From: Bedellia somnulentella
Lineage: Eukaryota; Arthropoda; Insecta; Lepidoptera; Bedelliidae
Length of the DNA stretch: 64,000 nucleotides
Assembly (NCBI GenBank): GCA_963576735.1
Contig: OY755196.1
Coordinates: forward strand, 10,211,912-10,275,911
Direction of reading: 5' to 3'
Both the position numbers and the translations under genes were made by a program. The notes beneath the pieces are model-generated. The model did no database searches and was not told the DNA's origin. It was given only the letters and a program-made list of their open reading frames with translations. Positions 10,784 to 21,676 of the stretch are shown in pieces; the first letter of the stretch is position 1; each line of letters begins with the position of its first letter.

Positions 10784-10981
10784 AAGAGTTTATTCCATTT
10801 GTCTGAATGAAGACGTCTGAGAGCCACAGAATCTGAATGCAGACTAGTGGAATAACGTTCAGAACGCTAGGCTTCTGAAAAGTAGACAAATTTGTGTAGT
10901 GGAATAACAAGCGTCTGCGGCAGTAACTTCGAAAGACGTCAATCTCAGAAACGACAAAGTGTAATGGAATAAGCTCTTTAG
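10784..10981. mobile_element. Candidate MITE with short inverted ends
   Basis: TAAGAGTTTATTCCATT at the left and the inverse of TAAAGAGCTTATTCCATT at the right form imperfect terminal inverted repeats. There is no open frame. It is not seen in copy B. Confidence 0.5.
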
Positions 10982-11025
10982 AAATTCTTAACCACTTTTA
11001 GGAAATTCCCGAAATTAAACCAGCA

Positions 11026-11075
11026 ATACTAATACTTCTGAACATCAAGTGACATTTCCGAACTAACTTTACTTG
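11026..11075 (-). repeat. SINE-M relic
   Basis: 'actaatacttctgaacatca' and 'gtgacatt' match the 3' portion of SINE-M in reverse. Only about 50 bp survive. Confidence 0.5.
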
Positions 11076-11843
11076 GTCAGTTTACTTCAAAACATATAAC
11101 CTTCTTAAACTAATTACAAAGTTTATCACTTATACTAATAATATTTCAATCTATTTATTAATACATATATTAAAATTGAATTTCACTTTTTTCATTAAAC
11201 GCAGATCTTACACATCGCCCGACATTAACTTTCAAAATACCAATACTCACAAGTAAAAAACTAGTGATTGCTTTTCTGAGCCACTTGGCAGCTAATACTG
11301 CACCCTGCATAGACAGTAAACTATTCAACCGCTCTCAAATCCACCGTTTATATATTCATAAGTAACGAACAACGGACCAAAACTTACATGAAAATACAGG
11401 CTGTTATCTGTAATAAGCTGTTTTATGTAGTACGCATGGAGCCATTAAAACTTTACCTCGAACACAATAAACCTCGCTGTAAAAAGCCACTACGCTGAAC
11501 TACCTTCGCTGAAAGTACTGCATATAAACGTTATATAGATTTAGCGCAGACTTCGCGTATAAAAATGTTGAGAAGTTTTAGTTATTGTACCTACCTGTCT
11601 ACTTATCAGGTGTTTTGTTAAGCAATGGATTATAACTAGTTTTTGAAAATACTATCAAACAGAGATGAGAGAAGAGAAGCCTGGGTTCAAATCCCGAGTC
11701 GGGTCTGAACCAACGTGTCTTTTCTTAAGTCATAAATATACCATTGCTGTTAACGGTGTCATTGTATAGCCATCCTAACTAATAATATAAATTGAAGTAT
11801 CAGTTTGTTCGTTATGTATATATATATATGTATATTTAAATAT
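11076..11843. other. Conserved between the copies, no gene seen
   Basis: Collinear with copy B (24590-25810) apart from SINE insertions there. No open frame or splice-flanked exon stands out. It is probably intron. Confidence 0.45.
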
Positions 11844-12092
11844 GTGTAGTGCCGGCTTAGAATGTCGCTACCCCTTTCTACCCACGGGTGTCGTAAGAGT
11901 CGACTAAGGGTATTGGGGCTTTTTACTGGATTTTTGGGCGATGCGGTTGGAGACCCATCACCAAAAACCTTTATTTTTACCATCTTTTCCCCACTCAACT
12001 TCCAAAAGTGGCTGAGGAATTTATAATTCCTTAGCTCTGGTTACCCCTTCTAGGGAAATATAGCCGTGAGTATATGTATGTATGTATGTATG
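11844..12092 (+). repeat. SINE-A, copy A only
   Basis: Flanked by TTAAATAT (11836-11843 and 12093-12100). Copy B lacks it near 25820. It is a clean copy with a 'gtgtagtgccggcttagaat' head and a long (ATGT)n tail, so it is a recent insertion. Confidence 0.88.
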
Positions 12093-12552
12093 TTAAATAT
12101 ACATCTAAAAATTTTTTTTCAAAAACCTCCAAATCTTACTATTTGAATGCCGTCTAGCATTTTAGTAACAAAAATAACACTAATTTAATAGCCTTAGTTT
12201 GGGTGATGCTTTTATATATCAACTCTACAAAGCAACCAGCGTGGTAAAAATGTAGTGATAGGAAGGAGTGAAAAAATAAAAGGCTTTCTGATAGCATCAG
12301 TTACAGTGTTAATAAAACGTGATTCTATTATTTTATAACCTACAGGCTTATAGTTTTTTCCCCAACTATATTACCAACATAACAGTAATTTTGTAATAAA
12401 CAAGGAGTAATAGGATAGAAGAGGATTTTGCTCGTTATTTACTAGGATTCGGGCTTAAAAAACACTACGACACTTCTTCTTTCCCCTATTAGATAAAAAA
12501 AAATGACGTAATTGATTTAGTCAATGAGAATACGCAGTCATATTAAATACAT

Positions 12553-12934
12553 ACAAAAAAAAAATTGTAATGTTAGATTATGTGACCGAGTGAGAAATAG
12601 TGTTATTCGTGAAAAGTGTGGTGTGAAAGATGATATTGTAAGAAAGATAGAAAAAGGAATGTTGAGATGGTTTGGGCACATAGAGAGGATGGATGATAGA
12701 AAATTGGTAAAAGGGATCTATAGAGCTAGTGTGGATGGTAATGTTAGTAGAGGACGACCACGGAGAACTGCTCAAAAAGTCTGGCGTCCGAAGTATGAAG
12801 AATAAAAGAGCATGCATGAAAAGATTGATGGATGTAAAGGAAGCTAGAGAGGTTTGTCAGGATCGTACGAAGTGGCGATCAATAGTCTCTGCCTACCCCA
12901 ATGGTAACTAATGGCGTGAGTATTTGTATCTATG
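12553..12934 (+). pseudogene. LINE-T 5'-truncated copy (reverse transcriptase C-terminus)
   Basis: The last about 380 bp of a non-LTR retrotransposon, bounded by the 12-bp duplication TATTAAATACAT (12541-12552 and 12935-12946). It encodes the extreme C-terminus of the reverse transcriptase: L-R-W-F-G-H-I-E-R-M, then R-G-R-P-R-R. A small deletion after 'ggagaactg' shifts the frame, so the downstream C-E-V-R...K-W-R-S part is read in another frame. The 3' end is 'gcctaccccaatggtaacta' and 'atggcgtgag'. It is shared with copy B (27101-27484). The signature suits RTE-like or related clades, but I cannot assign one. Confidence 0.8.
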
Positions 12935-12946
12935 TATTAAATACAT

Positions 12947-13091
12947 GTCCTCATGGCCATAAATCCCAAAAAGGGGTAGACACAGCTTCAGAACAAGAAT
13001 CTCTTCAGCCACTTTTGGAAGTTAATAGGGGAAATGATGGTCTCCAACTGCATCTCCCAAAACCACTTAAAAGGCCCCGACAACCTTATTC
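12947..13091 (-). repeat. SINE-A, 3' part, decayed
   Basis: 'catggccataaatcccaaaa', 'cttcagccacttttggaagt', 'ggtctccaactgcatctccc'. The head is missing. Copy B equivalent: 27497-27641. Confidence 0.7.
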
Positions 13092-13345
13092 GCCTTAGAC
13101 AGTCATCATCATATGAAAAAATGCTTAAGAAGACAAATATTTATCACGAAAGCGAGAATCCAAAATACAACCTTCCTAAGGCTTTCGCAGAAAACAAGAA
13201 ACCGCGTGACTTTGGTGTTATAATAGGATGTAGCCCGATTTGGCTGACTTTGTGACTTTTTAGGGTTACTCGTTGACTATAAGAATATCACAGTATGACA
13301 AGTGTTTGAAGGTAGTAAAATGGTGAGAAAGTAAGAAATATAAAT

Positions 13346-13448
13346 ACATGTCCACAAGGTTATAAATCAAATTGAGTGGTAGATAGATCTTTAGTTTTAA
13401 GTTCCTCAGCCACTATTGTAAGTTGAGTAGGGAAAAGATTATGATACA
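13346..13448 (-). repeat. SINE-A 3' fragment, decayed
   Basis: 'ggttataaatcaaattgagt', 'gttcctcagccactattgta', 'gtagggaaaaga' form a diverged reverse SINE-A 3' end, also present at 28124-28215. Confidence 0.55.
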
Positions 13449-13517
13449 CTTTTTAAATACTCGTGGTTTTAAAAAATAACCTATATAAAAATTTCGATTT
13501 TAATAATTTACTATTGA

Positions 13518-13767
13518 TTGCTGTGTAGTATCGGCTTAGAATAGCACTACCCCATTTTTACCCGCAGGTGATAGTAAGAAGCAACTAAAAGTGATGGGGC
13601 TCTTAAAGAAGTTGATGGGCGATGCTGTTGGAGACCCATAACCAAGAGCTGTTTTTTTTACAATCTTATCACCACAAAACTTCCAAACGTGGCTGAGTAT
13701 TTTTTTATTCCAAATCTCTGGCTACACCTTGAAGGGATTTATAGCCGTGAGTATTTGTATGTATGTA
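13518..13767 (+). repeat. SINE-A, diverged full length
   Basis: 'ttgctgtgtagtatcggctt' to 'gccgtgagtatttgtatgta'. Copy B equivalent: 28308-28556. Confidence 0.75.
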
Positions 13768-14150
13768 GTTGCCAATTCAAAATGAAGGTAAGTGTATGTA
13801 TTTTCATTTTAAAATGTCAGTTTTGTATGAAATTTCTAATATATTTCGGTAAACATTAATACATAAGAAAACCTCAAAGAACAAAATGTCAATTCGCACT
13901 TAACGGAAAATTTCCTTTTTATCATAACTTTTCTATATTCTTTGAGCTTATTCGTGATTTGTCAGTTTTTCCGTTTTTCTTTTCGTCCGTTCGAGCGAAA
14001 GTTTTTTTAATAACATCCCTGACGTCCCTGAATTTGATTTTATTGAATTTGATAAATGTGGCTTCTTATTATTCTGATTTGTGATTGCATCAAAGTTTAG
14101 ATTTTAGATTTAACTTTTACTTTACTGATTATTGTTTAAGGTTATATAAC
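13768..14150. other. Well conserved between copies, no gene seen
   Basis: The block 'aatgtcaattcgcacttaac' to 'gcatcaaagtttag' is almost unchanged in copy B (29040-29250). The open frames through it are AT-rich and unconvincing. Confidence 0.4.
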
Positions 14151-14357
14151 TCATACATACTTATACTCAGGGCTATAAATCCCTTGAAAGGGGGCATCCC
14201 TTGAAGGGATAGGAGATAAGATGGTAGAAATAAAGTATCTTTGGCGATGGGTCTCCAAATCCATCGCCCAAAAACTACTTAAACAGCTCCTACACCTTTA
14301 GTCGCCTCCTACGGTCAGCCACGGGTAGAACTGGGGTAATGCTGTTCTAAGCTACAC
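14151..14357 (-). repeat. SINE-A, rearranged
   Basis: A reverse SINE-A with a short duplication of 'cccttgaaaggg' and loss of the segment between the tail hairpin and 'gataagatggtag'. Copy B equivalent: 29309-29497. Confidence 0.65.
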
Positions 14358-14916
14358 AGATACCTTGAACTTTGAAAATCAGTTAAACAAGCAATTTTAC
14401 TGGATATTCCTTCATCTACAGGTTTATAAAACGTAAAACATCTATTTGCGTAGACTCAACTTTAATTAATTACAAGTTTTGACCGCACTTTGTAAATACG
14501 ACGATAGTAGAGAGTCAGAATGTTGAGTTTTAATATGCAGCGTGTATATAAACGTTGGATTCTCATTGGTTCAGCCATGCAAATAGTTTAACTAGATTTT
14601 AATTTTTTAAACTATTTGGGAATGTTATAAAGATAATTAAAAAAAACGTCTTTACATAGCTTCAAGAAAGCTGGTATTGTGTTCAGTACCATAGTGACAA
14701 AATACCTGCCTTTGATCATGTAAATACTCTGTCAAAGCGTAAACTAGGTATTCCGGTCATCAGTTTACAATAATTATTAAAGGATTAGTACCTCTGACAA
14801 TCGGCCTAAACAACCGGAATCATAATTATGTTTCTCATGTTGAAATAATTTGCACTTACAAATATATATTATACTTTTCATGTTCAGGCATAGCCTGCCG
14901 TATATTGCCAACTTAT
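14358..14916. other. No gene seen
   Basis: AT-rich and shared with copy B (29498-30021). There is no supported exon. Confidence 0.4.
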
Positions 14917-15074
14917 AAGGTGTCGAAAGAGGCGCCTAAGGGTATCTGAAGGTGGTTTTTGGGCCATGCGGTTGGACATATTGTTCCGTACAAACTTCAA
15001 ATTTGGCTAAAAAGTTCCTAGCTTTGAAAGTCTGGTTACCCCTTTTTGGGATTTATGGCCGTTAGTATATATAC
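14917..15074 (+). repeat. SINE-A fragment
   Basis: 'ggtgtcgaaagaggcgccta', 'gggccatgcggttgga', 'ggttacccctttttggga', 'tggccgttagtata'. The head is truncated. Copy B: 30022-30180. Confidence 0.65.
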
Positions 15075-15357
15075 GTAACTTTAAACCGAAATCCATGTTT
15101 GTTGATCGGTAAGTTTATGACGTAATTAATAAGTAAATCCTGAAACATGCTGCAATAAAAGATAAAATGTTATATAGAATTGTTATTTAACAACGCGAAT
15201 ATTATGGTTTCAGCGTACACAGAAATTTCATTGTTTTTGGAGTTATGCTAGCTCACTAAAAGACAATTTTTATTAAGAATATTTTTTAATTATTTACATA
15301 TTATTAATGTATATTGTTATAGAGCTTACAAAGTGGTTAATGGGCTATGTGACTGGA

Positions 15358-15640
15358 AATGATTTGGGCACATAGAGAGGATGGATGACAGTAAATTGGT
15401 GAAAGAGATCTATAGAGCCAATGTGGAAGGTTATGTTAGTAGAGGGTGACCTTTGGACCAAATAGAGAGTGTGCTCAAAAAGGCAGGTGACCAAAGTATC
15501 AAGTATGACAATGCATGTTTGATGGATGTTAATGAAGCTATAGAGGTTTTCCTCATGGAAAATTCGTACAAAGTGACGATCGATAGTCTCTGCCTCCCCA
15601 ACGGGAACTAATGGTGTGAGTATATGTATGTATTTATGTA
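15358..15640 (+). pseudogene. LINE-T remnant
   Basis: 'gatttgggcacatagagagg' (D-L-G-H-I-E-R), 'tagagccaatgtggaaggtt', 'aggcaggtgaccaaagtatc', then a 'gcctccccaacgggaactaa' tail. Stops and small indels break the frame. Copy B: 30468-30752. Confidence 0.7.
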
Positions 15641-15801
15641 CGTATATGACTGTAAATTCATCACGAAATTTTTCTAACGATAAGCTAAGTCATACAAGTA
15701 TGGAAAAGGGACACATGGCTTAGTTGTACAGTGTATTCGTAAGAAATAACGATAGGCTTTCCACGTGAGTGCACTGTCTATGCAAAGCTTGGTTACTCTG
15801 A

Positions 15802-15949
15802 ACACCTGAAGGCAAGCACGAGCGGTGTTTAAACTAGTTGTCGCGTGGGATACAGCAGCCCTCTTTTCCGCACTTACTTAGTATCGTATAGTGCCATCTC
15901 ATTCTAACCGTTATCGCGTATATAAAATAGCGCTCGTGCTTGTCTTCAG
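15802..15949. mobile_element. MITE of the GGGCAAGCACGAGCG family
   Basis: The inverted ends AAGGCAAGCACGAGCG and CGCTCGTGCTTGTCTT enclose about 115 bp, including 'gtttaaactagttgtcgcgt'. The same family is at 30916, 23664, 23808 and 54547. Confidence 0.75.
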
Positions 15950-16212
15950 GTGATATTAATGCCACGTGATATACAGAAGTAAGAGTACCTCTACTACCCC
16001 TTCGGAGATTTACGGCGTCAACGTTTGAGTTCGAAAATATTATATTTTTGTATTAAAGACTTTTTCTGTTCGTACTTAGCCATTTTCTGAATTTATGACA
16101 CATTCTTTATAAGCGTTTTTATGATGTCATTAATTCTTTGACTGCGCGATAAATTCCATCGTTAATGATTCAAAGAACAGTAAAAAGGCATACCGACTAT
16201 ATTTTCATATCA

Positions 16213-16352
16213 ACTAGGGCTTCTTACCTACGAGACGAGCGTTATTTTATCGTTACTCTGTCGGTTAAACTATACGATACTTCGTAGTTGCGAAAGAGAT
16301 AGCTGTTCTGTACCACGCGATATTTAGTTAAAAGGTCGCTCGTACTAGCTAT
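16213..16352. mobile_element. Diverged member of the GGGCAAGCACGAGCG MITE family
   Basis: 'ctagggcttcttacctacga', 'gacgagcgttattttatcgt' and the inverse end 'ggtcgctcgtactagc' resemble the MITE at 54547, with many changes. Copy B: 31334-31483. Confidence 0.55.
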
Positions 16353-16387
16353 GCTGATGATATTATTGAAATATTATGTTAAAAATG

Positions 16388-16631
16388 TTGCCGTGTAGTG
16401 TCGGGTTAGAATAACACTACCCCATTTCTACCTGTGGGTGATCGTAAGAGGCGACTAAGAGCATAGGGGCTTTTTAAGTGATTTTGGAGCGATGTGGAGA
16501 CCCGTCACCAAAAACATTTATTATTACCATCTTTTCCCCAATCAACTTCCAAAAGTGGCTGAGGAATTTCTAATTCCTTAGCTCTGGCTACCCCATCTAG
16601 GGATTTATAGCCGTGAGTATATGTATGTATG
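16388..16631 (+). repeat. SINE-A, full length
   Basis: 'ttgccgtgtagtgtcgggtt' to '(atgt)n'. It shares the subfamily features GTGATCGTAAGAGGCGACTA and GATGTGGAGACCCGTCACC with 31519 in copy B. Confidence 0.8.
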
Positions 16632-17224
16632 TTAAAAACTTTAATAAGTTCAAACCCTTTGTAAGACCTACATCAATGTATCTTTTTCAAGTCACATGTG
16701 TGGTAAACTAATGAAGGTTACTACTTATTAAAAAGAAAATAAGGTTATTAGGATTTGTATACGTTTGAGTGGAGCTCAGTTTTTTTGTTCATTGGTCTAC
16801 TTATAAATATATACACATTTGTAAGTGTATAATATAACTTGGTACTAAAATATATTTATACGGTTAAATACCTACTATAACATATGGTAAAAATATTGAC
16901 AGCTATAAACACAGCCTGAAAAGCTTCTAAAATCATAACAGAGCACGTAAAGTTGTACATGAATAACGGCTTAGCGGAAAAAAACATTAAAATTTTATGA
17001 GTCACGTGGGATTTCGTTATTTTGCAGTGTATAGGCTGATGTTTTTATATCTATAGTAAAACTCAATTTGTGGGGGATAATAGTTTTACAGCTTTAGATT
17101 CCAAATCATATTTTATCGATATCATGATCAGCCAATATATAGACCAGTGTTAAATATTATATACAAAATTTAACTCAGATGTTTAAAACGGACTAAGAAG
17201 CGTAAATAAGAATACGTTATGTAA
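16632..17224. other. Contains the empty site of a copy B LINE
   Basis: No gene seen. At 17135-17141 the single ATATATA corresponds to the duplicated target of the LINE at 32280-33737, so this is the uninterrupted ancestral sequence. Confidence 0.6.
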
Positions 17225-17467
17225 CATTCATATACTCACGGCTATAAATCCCTAAAAGGGGATAGCCAGAGCTGAGAAATTAGAAATTTCTCAGCCACTT
17301 TTGGAAGTTGAGTGGGGAAAAGATGGTAGAATAAAGGTTGTTGGTGATGGGTCTCCAACTGCATCGCCCAAAAATCCCTTAAAAAGCCCCAAAACCGTTA
17401 GTCGCCTCTTACGTACACCTCCCGGAAGAAATGGGGTAGTGCTATTCTAAACCGATACTACACAGCT
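17225..17467 (-). repeat. SINE-A, copy A only
   Basis: Flanked by TACGTTATGTAA (17213-17224 and 17468-17479). Copy B has a single copy of this word at about 33821. The body is clean. Confidence 0.88.
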
Positions 17468-17763
17468 TACGTTATGTAAGTATTGGTTTAATACCCGATG
17501 GTTATCGTTCAGTTTTGTTTTGAAACCTAGTAGACTTAGTATAAAGTAAGACAGTGTACAAAAAGCAAGGGGAAAATATCATTTTATTACTTCTTTTTTG
17601 ATAAGCGATGGGTATTTAAGCTAGAACCTTACCAAAAATAGAACTTCACCAGTCTTTTCATCTTTCTTTAGTAAATAGTTTACAAGATATGGTTTAAAAA
17701 GTTCTGAAAGAGATGAACGTGATACGTGATAAGCTAACTTGTATTTCGATGCGCCTGATCGAG

Positions 17764-17815
17764 AAATGTTGAGATCCAAGGGCTGGCGCATGCTTCGCTC
17801 AAAGAAATGGCCTAG
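17764..17815 (+). pseudogene. Remnant of a LINE C-terminus
   Basis: 'gagatccaagggctggcgca' and 'cgctcaaagaaatgg' align with the coding end G-D-P-R-[SA]-G...A-Q-R seen better at 36316-36420. The reading frame is broken here. It marks the right end of similarity between copies A and B. Confidence 0.5.
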
Positions 17816-18084
17816 ACCTCGCTTTTTAAACATACCCTTTTTATATTATAAATCGATAAAGGACATCAAACTTAACAACTTTGCCTATGGAATGCCTATC
17901 TAAAATATTGTAATTTTCAAAATATAATAATAATAAAAAATTGTCGTACCTAGTTCAAACTGAGAATGTATACAATGAGATTCCTTGCTTCAGTGAAAAT
18001 AAAAAATAAAAAAAAAAACATTTGATCTATGGTGTAAACAAAAACATAACCTCTTTCGGTATTTTCCAGTTCAATCGCTCGCTT

Positions 18085-18284
18085 NNNNNNNNNNNNNNNN
18101 NNNNNNNNNNNNNNNNNNNNNNNNNNNNNNNNNNNNNNNNNNNNNNNNNNNNNNNNNNNNNNNNNNNNNNNNNNNNNNNNNNNNNNNNNNNNNNNNNNNN
18201 NNNNNNNNNNNNNNNNNNNNNNNNNNNNNNNNNNNNNNNNNNNNNNNNNNNNNNNNNNNNNNNNNNNNNNNNNNNNNNNNNNNN
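18085..18284. other. Assembly gap of 200 N
   Basis: A run of exactly 200 undetermined bases. The round length suggests a placeholder rather than a measured gap. It separates the two copies of the large duplication. The frames spanning it are artefacts. Confidence 0.98.
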
Positions 18285-18685
18285 CATCGCGCCCGTGACC
18301 ATGATAACTGAAAAGTTTTCGAAACGTCGGGCTTTAAAAATAATGTAATGACACGCGATTAAAATATCCGAAAATAAATATTTGTTTCAATTATACTAGA
18401 TGGCGCCAGTAGTTGCATCCTACATCACGTAATGATTTATTTTTTAGATTGTTATAAATACTTCATAGCGTTTTATTCCAAAATTTGGTATTAAACGGAA
18501 ATACTGAACCGTTCAATAAAGCGCATTCAAAATCACCAAACTTCACTGTTTAGGGAGTGCTATAAATTTAATAAATTGAAAACATTGCGCTGAATTTCAC
18601 AATGCTTGAGTAGTGACTGAAGAAAGAAACCTCAGATATTTAAAAAAAACAACGCTACCCGTGCGAAGCTGGGACGGTCCACTAG
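18285..18685 (+). mobile_element. Helitron 3' portion
   Basis: Homologous to 50450-50787 through 'agatggcgccagtagttgca', 'cggaaatactgaaccgttca' and the end 'cgtgcgaagctgggacggtc' then CACTAG followed by T. That end combines a short hairpin with CTAG. The 5' end is lost in the gap. Copy B of the duplication begins immediately after CTAG. Confidence 0.8.
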
Positions 18686-18929
18686 TATAATATATATGAG
18701 ACAGTGTTCAAAGAGCCGACAGACCTGCTATGAGTTACATGGCAAACTGTTGTTGTTAAAAGATTATTAATTCCGCCATTAATTCCGATTGGGGTAGGCA
18801 GGAAAATCGATCACCCTTTTGTAAGATCCCAGCAAACCTCTCTAGCTACATTTACATACATCAATATTTTCATATACGCCTTTTTACTTACACACTTGGT
18901 ATGCTTGCCATAATTATATACAAATTTAG

Positions 18930-19186
18930 TACATACATACATACATATACTCACGGCTATAAATCCCTAGAAGGGGTAGCCAGAGCTAACGAATTAGAAT
19001 TTCCTCAGCCACTTTTCGAAGTTGCGTGGGGAAAAGATGGTAAAATAAAGGTTGTTGGTGATGGGTCTCCAACCGCATCGCCCAAAAATCCCTCAAAAAG
19101 CCCCAATACCGTTAGTCGCTTCTTACGTACACCCACCGGAAGAAAAGGGGTAGTGCTATTCTAAGCCGACACTACACACCAAACAA
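18930..19186 (-). repeat. SINE-A, copy B only, exact ends known
   Basis: Flanked by the 10-bp ACAAATTTAG (18920-18929 and 19187-19196). Copy A has one such word near 5137 and no SINE. The element is 257 bp, which fixes the family's true ends: a head just upstream of GTGTAGTG and an (ATGT)n tail. Confidence 0.9.
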
Positions 19187-19223
19187 ACAAATTTAGATAT
19201 GATAAAAAATACATAAAACTTAC

Positions 19224-19378
19224 TGTAAGTAACAAAATCCGTAAGCTGCACAGTGTTGCAATCCTCCCCGACTTGTAAATACGTGATCTCGCATCGATAC
19301 ACTCCGTCGTCTTCCGGACGCACGCTGCCCATCACTAGCTCGGCGTACGTAGCGTTGGGGACGTACGATATCGATAAT
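19224..19378 (-). CDS. Immunoglobulin V-type domain exon (copy B)
   Basis: The same 155-nt exon as at 5169-5323, with the same acceptor (T-tract then ATCGACAG) and donor (GTAAGT), and no base difference that I can find across exon and splice sites. It encodes the D-D-G-V-Y-R-C Ig signature. The incoming codon needs one base and the outgoing codon supplies one, so splicing both copies into one mRNA would shift the frame. If the duplication is real, only alternative (mutually exclusive) use would keep the frame. If it is an assembly artefact, this is the other allele. Confidence 0.7.
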
Positions 19379-19654
19379 CTGTCGATAAAAAAAGATTAAT
19401 TAGATTTTGGAGTAATAGATACATACGGATGTAACCTTTAAATGGGATAGCCATACCTAAATGAAAAATCAATGAAGTCTATTAGAATAAGTAAGTAAGT
19501 AAAATGTTTATTTGGTATTAAAAACAAAATAACGCTGAGTACGCTGGTTTTCAGCCAACACCTCAAACTTACAGAAAAGCTCGTAGTGCAATAATTAGTT
19601 CACATTTGACGTATATAGTAAGTTTTTTATATTTCTAATCATATTTATGAAAGA

Positions 19655-19733
19655 TTTGCTAAGATCGTGTAAAGTGGCAACTATTATAGTTTCTGTCTAC
19701 CCCAATAGGAACTAATGGTGTGAGTATATTTGA
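19655..19733 (+). repeat. LINE-T 3' tail fragment
   Basis: 'gtaaagtggcaactattata', 'ctaccccaataggaactaat', 'ggtgtgagtata'. This is the copy B equivalent of 5803-5893. Confidence 0.65.
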
Positions 19734-19860
19734 GTATGTACTGTTGTGATCTTTTATTACATAGCTCTAAATGCTCATGTTAAGTTAAATCGTAAGTTTA
19801 CATATTCCAAACATGGTGTAAAGTTCTTAGGTTTTAAAATGCTTTGCATGCTTATATTAT

Positions 19861-20085
19861 TTATTTATTTATTATTGAGTAAAACAAACAGCACTTAATC
19901 TATTAACAAGCATTTTTAAATATAACAATTTATCGTGCCAATTATAAGTTTCACAAATTTCATTACATAAACTGAGGATTTATTTGTATCAGAAATATGT
20001 ATGGACCAATACAATATTTTTTTTCTCTAAATTTGTGTTTCATGAGTGTTTGTGTGTGTGTGTGTGTGTGATTATGTTATAATCA
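19861..20085. repeat. Copy B-only insert with a (TG)n microsatellite
   Basis: About 220 bp absent from copy A (around 6245). It begins with TTATTTAT repeats and ends in about eleven TG units at 20049-20071. It may be a small retroposon with simple repeats at its end; I cannot assign a family. Confidence 0.5.
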
Positions 20086-20212
20086 TATACTCGTATTACA
20101 TATACACATTCTTATTTAAGATTAAATGAGGGTGTCGATGTCTGATCATCTCTTAAAGAACCCACCCATAAAAAGGATAATGCTATCCCAACCCAACTCT
20201 ACAACAAACATA

Positions 20213-20620
20213 CATACATATACTCACGGCCATAAATAACCAAAAGGGTAGCCAGAGCTTTAGAGCTAGAAACTCCTCAGCCACATATATTTTTAAGTGG
20301 TTTTTGGGCGATGCGGTTAGAGACCCTTCACCAAAGGTACTTTATGTCTACCATCTTGTCCCCTCTCGACTTCCAAATGTGGCTGAGGAGTTCCTAGCCC
20401 TAAAGCTCTGGCGACTCACGGCGCCCACGGGTGACGTAAGAGGCCACTAAGGGTATGAAGCTTTGCTCAGTGGTTTTTGGGCGATTCAGTTGGAGACCCA
20501 TCACCAATGGTACTCTATATCTGCCATCTTGTCCCCAATCAATTTGTAAATGTGGCTGAATAGTTTGAATAGCTCTGAAGCTCTGGCAACCCCTTTTATG
20601 ATTTATGACCGTGAGTATCA
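20213..20620. repeat. SINE-A mosaic, uninterrupted form
   Basis: Same mosaic as 6548-7120, without the MITE. It shows the empty target 'caatcaatttgtaaatg' near 20541. Confidence 0.7.
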
Positions 20621-20936
20621 CCTCTTAAAGAACCCACTAAGAAAAAGGATAATGCTATCCCAACCCGACTCAACAAACGTATAAAAGTAATCTATCTTTC
20701 AAAGAGGCAATAATCAGTTGGATTCTGTTCGAACAGACTAATATTAATGAATCATTACAGAACTTAATTACACTTGTCGTCAGCACTGTACTAGGGCGCA
20801 GACTAATTACCCAGTGGACTAGGCAATCTTGATCCACGACATTTCTTTGTTCTTATCAATCAATTCTTATGAAGATAGATGGTACTGATTTACTTTACTT
20901 AGGTGCTAATACTAGTTTCAGATAGTGATATTTTAT

Positions 20937-21179
20937 GCATACATATACTCACGGCCATAAATCTCAAAAAGGGTAGCCAGAGCTTCAGAGCTATTCAAAC
21001 TAATCAGCCACATTTACAAATTGATTGGGGATAAGATGGCAGATATAGAGTACCATTGGTGATGGGTCTCCAACTGAATCGCCCAAAAACCACTGAACAA
21101 CGCCTCATACCCTTAGTGGCCTCTAACGACACCCGTGGGTAGAAAGGGGTAGTGACATTCTAAGCCAGCACCACACGGG
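20937..21179 (-). repeat. SINE-A, full length
   Basis: Copy B equivalent of 7440-7681, nearly identical. Confidence 0.8.
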
Positions 21180-21579
21180 AAACGTTATATACACTCTTAT
21201 GGATAAGTAAGAAAAAATATTATCAATCGCTTATAGATAGTGAGCTTATTGAAAACAGACTTAAATAATTTAAGGAAAATGCACATGTTGTGAATGTAAA
21301 TGGATAAAAATAATGATGTGTCCAAAATATCTGTATCATCGTAAATAAAGTATCATCGATACAATTTAATTAATTCTTTTGTCAGCATCTGGTACAGTCG
21401 TGCTCGTAATAATGAGCTGGGATATAATTAACTTTTTAATTTGTAAAGTTTTTTTAAGTTCGGTAATTTATCGAATGATATTGATAGCTTACAAAATGCA
21501 AAATGCACAAATTGAGATACTAACTGGTGTATTTCAGATATTGATCTCAGGAACAAGTTTTATTTTTATTAAATATACA

Positions 21580-21640
21580 TACATATACTCACGGACTTAT
21601 TATTATTTTATATTATGGGTAGCCAGAGTTTCTCAATTTT
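21580..21640 (-). repeat. SINE-A 3' tail fragment
   Basis: Copy B equivalent of 8077-8131, with a few extra AT bases. Confidence 0.6.
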
Positions 21641-21676
21641 TTATTTTACACTCTTTCATCTTATATAATAATATAT

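Larger units (their letters stand above)
4876..17815 (+). repeat. Large direct duplication, copy A
   Basis: Starting at 'tataatatatatgagacagt', this stretch is collinear with 18686 to about 36430. Shared landmarks in the same order include the Ig exon, a hAT-like MITE, a LINE-T piece, two DNA MITEs and an old LINE tail. The copies differ by point changes and by whole-element insertions. SINEs at 5434, 5894, 8971, 11844 and 17225 and a MITE at 6890 occur only here. It is followed by about 270 bp of unmatched sequence and a 200-N gap. Confidence 0.85.

Noticed and set aside
17621..17833. 70-codon minus-strand open frame at the end of copy A
   Set aside because: It overlaps a plus-strand LINE relic, and its counterpart in copy B is interrupted by indels and a SINE.
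18022..18348. Open frames spanning the N run on both strands
   Set aside because: They consist mostly of undetermined residues; the frame is open only because N codons cannot be stops.
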